Positions 34,801-43,800 of a stretch of DNA of 64,000 nt are shown piece after piece. Position numbers and translations under genes: made by a program. Numbering within the stretch: the first letter of the stretch is position 1; every line of letters begins with the position of its first letter. The notes below the pieces were generated by a model, which saw nothing but the letters and a program-made list of their open reading frames with translations, had not been told where the DNA came from and ran no database searches. Source of the DNA: Arenicola marina (lineage: Eukaryota; Annelida; Polychaeta; Arenicolidae); contig OZ025260.1 in the NCBI GenBank assembly GCA_964019135.1, positions 27,832,254 through 27,896,253 on the forward strand, read 5' to 3'.

Positions 34801-37800
34801 ACCGAGCCGAGAGAGCCCAATGGCCATACAGACGGCACCGAGCCGAGAGAGCCCAATGGCCATACAGACAGCACCGAGCCGAGAGAGCCCAATGGCCATA
34901 GAGACAGCACCGAGCCGAGAGAGCCCAATGGCCATACAGACCGCACCGAGCCGAGAGAGCCCAATGGCCATAGAGACAGCACCGAGCCGAGAGAGCCCAA
35001 TGGCCATACAGACGGCACCGAGCCGAGAGAGCCCAATAGCCATACAGGCGGCATCGAGCCGAGAGCCCAATGGCCATACAGACTGCACCGAGCCGAGAGA
35101 GCCCAATGGCCATACAGACGGCACCGAACCGAGAGAGCCCAATGGCCATACAGACGGCACCGAGCCGAGAGAGCCCAATGGCCATACAGACGGCACCGAG
35201 CCGAGAGAGCCCAATGGCCATACAGACGGCACCGAGCCGAGAGAGCCCAAAGGCCATACAGACCGCACCGAGCCGAGAGAGCCCAATGGCCATACAGACG
35301 GCACAGAGCCGAGAGAGTCCAATGGCCATACAGACGGCACCGAGCCGAGAGAGCCCAATGGCCATACAGACGGCACCGAGCCGAGAGAGCCCAATGGCCA
35401 TACAGACGGCACCGCGCCGAGAGAGCCCAAAGGCCATACAGACGGCACCGAGCCGAGAGAGCCCAATGGCCATACAGACGGCACAGAGCCGAGAGAGTCC
35501 AATGGCCATACAGACGGCACCGAGCCGAGAGAGCCCAATGGCCATACAGACGGCACCGAGCCGAGAGAGCCCAATGGCCATACAGACGGCACCGAGCCGA
35601 GAGAGCCCAATGGCCATACAGACCGCACCGAGCCGAGAGATCCCAATGGCCATACAGACGGCATCGAGTCGAGAGAGCCCAATGGCCATACAGACGTGCA
35701 TACAGACAGTGTAATAACCGTGCCACAACCTTGGGTAGTGGGACTGCTCCAGAAGTCGGAGGCCACTGTGCCGTTGAGGCCGCCCATCAGTTCACAGTGG
35801 TCCTCGCCCGCCCCGGACGTGTCAGCTATGTTCCTGAAGGTCCCGTCCATGAGAGGTGACAGGAACAGGTGGTACCTGAAAAGGCAGGATGCATTCATGT
35901 GAAGATATACGAGGGCAAATATCCACCAAGGATAAGAGGGGCTGGCGCGACAGCTCAGTGGGCTAGAGCGCTCGCTGCATTGAGGGCTCTGGTCACCTGA
36001 GAGCCTAACGGCACGTGGGTCGGTGGATCGAGCCCTGCTGTGGCCAAGTCTGTGTGGTCGCAGGATAAAAATCCCATGTCTTTCTTGGTAAAGAGTAGGG
36101 GGTTACCACCGAGGACATGGCTCCACTCTCCCGTCCATCTCCCATTGACGCGATATGACCAAAAGTGGTTAAAGCGTTCTGAATAACCAACCAACCACCA
36201 AGGGTAAGAGCCGAGGAATGATTTGATTCCATTGGGGCTTATAGACGGCACTTGCCGGGGAATGACACGTACGCGCTAAGGAATTAATCCACATTGGAAC
36301 GCCCGAAATGATACGTACTATAATAATTTAATCCACATGGAAACGACGATATAAACTGGTGGTGACCACGTGAGCAAGATGACATGAAATGGTGGTAGCA
36401 ATGAGGGCAAAATGACAGCAAATAATATGTGAACAAGTGGATATAAAAGTACCAGCTTCCTTCTTGTAAATCATACATGCGCCATTCTTACTTGTGTGCG
36501 TCACACACTGTGATTCCAAGAAACATCTTGTGGTTGTTGAGCCACGTGACGTATCGCTGGCCGTCTTTACAGACGTTGAAGGCGTCGTCGGAATTGAAGG
36601 AGTACTGCAGCAGGCAGTCGTCCAGGGCAAGACAAGTGAAGGCCGCCGCTGAAAGACGGAGGTGAAAGGAATACTGCAGCAGTCAGTCGTTCGGATGAGT
36701 CGATTACACTACAACAAAAGGACAAAGAACCAAACCGGCGGACCGTCTGAACTAATATTCCGATAAGTCTTAGGTTAGAATAACTTATTACGACTGATGA
36801 TTTTTCCTCAAAAAGTGACATGGTGTGTGGGTGTGGGGGACGATTGCGTCAAGGAGGGGTGACAATTCAAGATATAAAAAATGTTGCATGATTTAAAATC
36901 TTACATTAATGGGCCCGCGCCTGCAATGGGTAACAGTCTGGTCTTTCCTTTCCTTTACAAGTTAAAAAACTCGAAATAAGAACACGCCATGGAACATGCG
37001 CGTCACCACATTCAAATGAGAAATAAAAAATGAATTTATGTCACTATTTTTATTTGTGTTTTGCAATGGAAAATCACCACGTGATGTGGCTAGATGTACC
37101 AATGGCATTGGTAACTATGCGCGCGGAAAGCACCAGGGGCCGTATTCATAACCCACACGTAGCTCATATAAGCACGAAAACCAAAATTCAGAAAATGATT
37201 TTTTATTCTGACAAATTAGGCGACTACTTATGTATTATGAACCAGATAATCACTCGACAAATCTTACACTTAGCGCTAAGTCTATTGGCGTAGTCTAAGT
37301 GGCGATTATAAATGACGGCCCCAGGTCCTTACGATGTACTTACGATGTGAACAGATGTACATTCCAGCCGGGCACTTGACGCACAATCCTCCCGCATACA
37401 TCATGTCGGCGCCACAATCCACTGTACATGTGCCATCCTTGTCAATCATACCACCTGCAATGGACCATTGGCGAGCTCTGTCAATCATACCTCCTACAAT
37501 GGGGCGGCCGGGGTGGGGGGGGGGGGGGCAAGGTGTATTTGCGTTCCTCGTTAACTGGGAATGAGTAAAATAATTCTTCGTGAACTGGGAATTTCAATAT
37601 TAAATAACCGTGAATCGGAAAATCGTTAATTTAGTATGCTGTATCCGCCCTTCCATTGCATGCGGAGTGTTCTGCTTTTAATTCCTCGTGACCTGGGAAT
37701 TAAGAAATTTATTCTTCCTGATCTGGGAACACGACCCCCCTTGCCTATTGGACTATTGGCCATTCCTGTCAAACATTCCGCCTACAATGTACCATTGGCC

Positions 37801-40800
37801 ATCCCTGTCAATCACACCGCCTACAATGGATCACTGGCCATTTCTGTCAATCATACCGCCTACAATGTACCACTGGTCAACCCTGTCAAACATACTGCCT
37901 ACAATGTACCACTGGCCAACCCTGTCAAACATTCCGCCTAAAATGTACCATTGGCCAGCCCTGTGAAACATTCCGCCTACAATGTACCATTGGCCAGCCC
38001 TGTGAAACATACCGCCTACAATGTACCACTGGCCATCCCTGTCAAACATACCGCCTACAATGTACCATTGGCCAACCCTGTCAAACATACCGCCTACAAT
38101 GTACCACTGGCCAGCCCTGTCAAAGACACCGCCTACAATGTACCATTGGCCAGCCCTGTGAAACATACCGCCTACAATGTACCACTGGCCCTCCCCGTCA
38201 AACATACCACCTACACTGTACCACTGGCCATCCCTGTCAAACATACCGCCTACAATGTACCACTGGCCCTCCCTGTCAAACATACCACCTACACTGTACC
38301 ACTGGCCCTCCCTGTCCAACATACCGCCTACAATGGACCACTGACTATCCCTCTCAAACATACCGCCTACAATGTACCATTGGCCCTCCCTGTCAAACAT
38401 ACCACCTACACTGTACCACTGGCCCTCCCTGTCAAACATACCACCTACACTGTACCACTGGCCCTCCCTCTCAAACATACCGCCTACAATGTACCATTGG
38501 CCCTCCCTGTCAAACATACCGCCTACAATGGACCATTGGCCATCCCTGTCAAACATACCGCCTACAATGTACCACTGGCCCTCCCTGTCAAACATACCAC
38601 CTACACTGTACCACTGGCCCTCCCTGTCCAACATACCGCCTACAATGGACCACTGACTATCCCTCTCAAACATACCGCCTACAATGTACCATTGGCCCTC
38701 CTTGTCAATCATATCGCCTGCAATGTACCACTGGCCATCCCAGTTAAACATACCGCCTACAATGGACCACTGGCTATCCCTGTCAAACATACCGCCTACA
38801 ATGGACCACTGGCCATCCCTGTCAAACATACCGCCTACAAGGGACCACTGGCCATCCCTGTCAAACATACCGCCTACAATGGACCACTGGCCATCCCTGT
38901 CAAACATACCGCCTACAAGGGACCACTGGCCATCCCTGTCAAACATACCGCCTACAATGGACCACTGGCTATCCCTCTCAAACACCCAAGTGGAACTTTA
39001 CATTTTCGTTAATCATTATTCAATCATCTTGGGGATTACTTTTCGTCCCTGTATTGCCATCTACGTATCATGTCGCCAATACATTAAATCTACTATTCTC
39101 TGTCCTCAACCTGCAGACACCCCTTTTCGGAGTTCCGGACCAATTATTAGTCCATCGTATCGCCTCCGTTTATGACAAATCATTCCCCTAACATATAACA
39201 CCGGAACCAATGTGCGTTTCTAAAAATGACCATTCCACTGACCCGGACAGCTCTCGAGACAGACATGGCTGAACGCATATGTAGACGTTATTCCCGGTGT
39301 CTGGGGGTTGTAAGTACTGTGTGGACATCTTTCTACACAAGAGTTGTCATGGATGAGATTACGGCAGGCCTGCAAGTAAAGGTATTGCATTTAAAATTTG
39401 AAAACGATCGAAATACAAACCACATAAAGGAGTAAGAGGATAAAAGAGGGCTTTACGAGTAAATATTATCCAACACTCCAAAAGTATCAAAATATACAAT
39501 TGGTTCCTCTAACGGGATTAAAATATCAAACTGGTTTCTCTAACAGGATTAAAATATCCAATTGGTTCCCGCGTAACAGGATTAAACATCTAACAATTAT
39601 TTCTCCGCCCAGCGTGATGGGTTCAATAGCTATAGTCCACAGTGTAGACCCCACACGTGATTAAGATTCATGTCTAGTTTAGTTGATACATCACAAGCGC
39701 AAATCGTGTGGTTACCCTCCAATTTGCTTTATTTCCACATTGATTAAGACTTGACGTACCCAACACTGGTTCGCAATCGGTCCGTCACATCCAACGAGAC
39801 ACTCAGGGTGGCAACATTCCTCAGCGCCGCTACCATAGCAACCAGATGAACAGTTGCTGCTACAATTCCAACTACTCACTGAAATATATCGCATTCATTG
39901 CATGTAACGTGAGCCGCCAGCGCAACACTGTAAACCCTCTGATTCAGATTCAGACCATTTATTTCCACTTGATGCAGATTAAATTCATTTTACATTTTTT
40001 TGTCCCTCTGTTCTCTCTTGATATCCTGTTTAGTGGTAACAGATAAAGTACCAAGGCCCTTATGTAACATCATGGAGAAACCATTTATTTTTAGCACCTT
40101 AATTCTATATTATATATGCTATATACTTAACATAACAGACTGCTTATTAACAGAAGCAATAAGGATAACAATTCTGAGCAAATTATCACTGCATCTTTTT
40201 AAGCTTCATTTAACTTCTACGCAATGTGTCAAGATGGCGCAGGCAGGTACCTCGCTGGCACATGGTCGAGCCGTCCCCCCAGCAGTATGCCCGGCCGTCG
40301 CCCGCCGTTACACAGTCCTCATGGCAACTCGCACCTAAAGGTATATGACACACCAAACAAAACATCAGGCTAAATCCATGCACCCCGTTAGACGGTCATG
40401 GAGTTAGCATCAAGCTCATCTGCGTCCCAGGCATTCAAAGATAGTCAAATTTTAAATATATATGTTTTACATTATTGCGAGAACCGACTTTGATACCTCA
40501 TTGCTTTCTGGTGATTGGTGAATGTGCTAGTAAAACGACCCTGTGCGTTTACATATATTCCTAAGAATACATACAATACAATTAGCAAAATAACCAGACA
40601 CTTTATTTAGAAACGCCCACTTGCAATGACGGCTGATACATTCTCTTAAGCTGGGCCAACCTGCTATTCGCTAATGTTTGTATATCTTATATATATATGT
40701 TGGCATGTCACTACAATAACCAATATTTGAACTTGAATTTCAACATGTCCAAAAGAAATTTCTTACATTGACGACGTCCTGACTCGCTTGGAAGTATCTC

Positions 40801-43800
40801 CAGAACTGCTCCCAAGTTATTTTTCAGCAGTTGATCCCAATTGATGTCTTCATCGTGACACAGTTGGGTATTATTATCGAAGCGAACGCTTCCTCTCTCA
40901 ATGGCTGATTCGGAAATAGAAATACATTGCAATTACGTAACGATCAACAACAATATGTTATTGCAATAGGATACATTAATGTTATCCGTATTAGCATATA
41001 TCATAGGGACCGTTTGAGTATGCGACATCAATGTTCTTCGTTGAGTGTAGTATCATTGTGCATTTAATCTGGTTCGTATTACTTGCCGACTGAGGGCCGC
41101 CCCTATAGTTCATTGGGTTAGAGCGCTCGCATTAATTGAGCGCTCTGGCCACCTGAGAGCCTAACGGCACGTGGGTCGGTGGTTCGAGTCCCGCTGTGGC
41201 CATGTCTGTGTGGTTTCAAGATAAACATCTCTTTCATCGCAAAGAGTACGGGATGACCCCGGGGACATGGCTCCGCTCTTCCCATCCTTCTCCCATACAT
41301 TGACGCGATATGCCCAAAATCGGTTAAAGCGTCCTGAATATACAACAACTCACCTACTAAAGACTGGAGGTCCAACTGGCGAAGACCCTGTGTTGAGTTG
41401 GCCAAGTAGTTGTTGGCCACGATGAGCGAGTACGACTTATTCTGATAGCCTATCACGTCGTGCCCGCGTATAACCTGGAGATTGCTCAACGGAATACGTG
41501 ATGACGTCACACCGTAGATCAGCACGCCCTTCCAAACTTCCCGGATTCCGCTGAGGAAGCTCAAATCAAAGTCTTCGCCGCTATCCAAATACATCAGGAC
41601 GAGGATATTTGTGACATACTTGCAGTTGGTATACATGTCCTTGTACATGGCGTAGTGTTCTCTCGCCGTCAGATTGCCACGTGCAGGGATACTGGTCGAT
41701 CCTTCGCATATACCTAGAACACACATACCAAAACTTAATATTGCTATCAGAACATAAATTTTAACAAGGTCCAATCCATGTCTTAGCATAACATTTTGCC
41801 ACCGTGTTTAACATGTAAATAGGACTGTATCAGGCATATATTTTACACAGGAGGAGGCATGTGGTTCACCACTCATACAAAAATAGGGATACAGTAAGGC
41901 TACTTGTGCCAGAAAGGTAAGAGAAAACATAGGAAAAAGTAGGGACCCATGCATTCTGATGAAAGTGACCTACGGACTCTCTGCATATATACTTACCGAA
42001 ATGACTTTTATCCTCACCACAGTATGATTCATTTATCACATTGAGTCAAGATAACATGCATTCTAGTACCCAGGGTCACAGGTCATCAAGGATCAATCAG
42101 ACACTTGTGACCTGATGTACCCGATTTCCTTCAAACAATGGGTGCCTTTCATGTCAGCTGGACAACTCTTACACACTTCAAAAAGTATTGGACAAATAGA
42201 AAAGTAGGTAGAATATCAAAAAAAGTAGTAATAGTAGGATCAATCGCAGGCCTGCCAGAGTTAACTAAGCATATATATGTGGACAACAGCTGGGTGAGCA
42301 GCTTAATGAATTAGAGTCCATATGTACTGACAGCGCCGTACCTGGCGGCAGTTCGATGGTGGGCTGGGTGGGTGCGGGGGTGGTCGTGGGGGGTGGTGAC
42401 GTTGACGGCTCAGGCCGGACCGTCCGTGTCGTGATTACTGCAAATTTACATAAATCCATTGAACCATACTCTCAAAACTCTAATCTCAAATGAATTAACT
42501 TCAATTAAATTCAAATGAATATTCAACTTGGCATCACAACGAGAGATATCGTTAGATGGACAATGTAGCACGGTGTCTCGTGGCACCAGGGTGTCTCGTG
42601 GAACCACGGTGTCCCGTGGCACCACGGTGTCTCGTGGCACCACGGTGTCTCGTGGCACCACGATGTCCCGTGGCACCACGATGTCTCGTGGCACCACGGT
42701 GTCTCGTGGCACCACGGTCTCTCGTGGCACCACGGTGTCTCGTGGCACCACGGTGTCTCGTGGCACCACGGTGTCTCGTGGCACCAGGGTGTCTCGTGGC
42801 ACCACGGTGTCTCGTGGCACCACGGTGTCTCGTTGCACCACGGTGTCTCGTGGCACCACGATGTCTCATTGCACCACGGTGTCTCGTGGCACCACGGTGT
42901 CTCGTGGCACCACGGTGTCTCATTGCACCACGGTGTCCCGTGGCACCAGGGTGTCTCGTGGCACCAGGGTGTCTCGTGGCACCAGGGTGTCTCGTGGCAC
43001 CAGGGTGTCTCGTGGCACCAGGGTGTCTCGTGGCACCACGGTGTCTCATGGCACCACGGTGTCTCGTAGCACCAGGGTGTCTCGTGGCACCACGATGTCT
43101 CGTGGCACCACGATGTCTCGTGGCACCACGGTGTGTCGTGGCACCACGGTGTCTCGTGGCACCTCGATGCCACATAGTAACTGAAATAATTCCCAAGACA
43201 TACTAACCTACACGGTGTAAGGTTGTAAACGCGGCCCATGACAATGTAACGCTTACCTTCACTACCTATGCTGACGACGTGCCTAGATCCCGGGATGTCG
43301 ACACCGCACCGATACCAGTCGACGTGCGGTCTCCTGGGCGACACCTCTCCCAACAGGCCGTACGACAAAGTCTCCCCCCAATCACTCCTGTAGTAACCTA
43401 CACCAACCAGAAAACCAACGCCAAACAATGAACCGTCATTCAGCGAAAATCTTGCTTAAACCCCACTTACACATTATTCAATGCTGGCGTGATTCATTAC
43501 ACGGTTTAGACCTCACGTAATACTCACGCCAAGCAAATAACGCGATAAAAGGCGTTCATGCAGCGGATAGGTGGTGGGAGGTTAGCCATAGTTTTACTAA
43601 GATGTAAGTAGGAAGTACAAAAATATGTTACCAAGCTACTTATACAGATATTTCCTGCCAATTAAAATGTGTTTATACATGTTGCAATGCTTCACATTTA
43701 ACATTCACTGTTAATTCATTTTCTTTTATTCGCAGATTGCATTTCCCCTGTTTATTACACACTTTAAGGGATGTTGAGAAGGCTCCAGGCAATGAATTTT

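Noticed and set aside
31006-35898. Three minus-strand open frames of more than 1,500 codons and plus-strand frames of up to 1,402 codons
   Set aside because: They are reading frames through the 36-bp minisatellite, open in several phases at once. The real exon 14 lies only at 35,730-35,875 and the rest is intron.
37831-39012. Repeat-protein frames of 384 (-) and 353 (+) codons
   Set aside because: They are the 39-bp minisatellite in intron 11. The minus frame matches exon 12 but is cut off from it by stops in the inserted repeat at 37,505-37,740.
40000-40338. 112-codon plus-strand frame
   Set aside because: It is antisense to exon 9 of the ERBB-like gene, whose Cys pattern and phases explain the coding signal.
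42523-43428. 301-codon minus-strand frame rich in CHETPWCHETPW
   Set aside because: It is exon 5 sequence in a wrong frame followed by the 18-bp minisatellite; the spliced model explains the exon.
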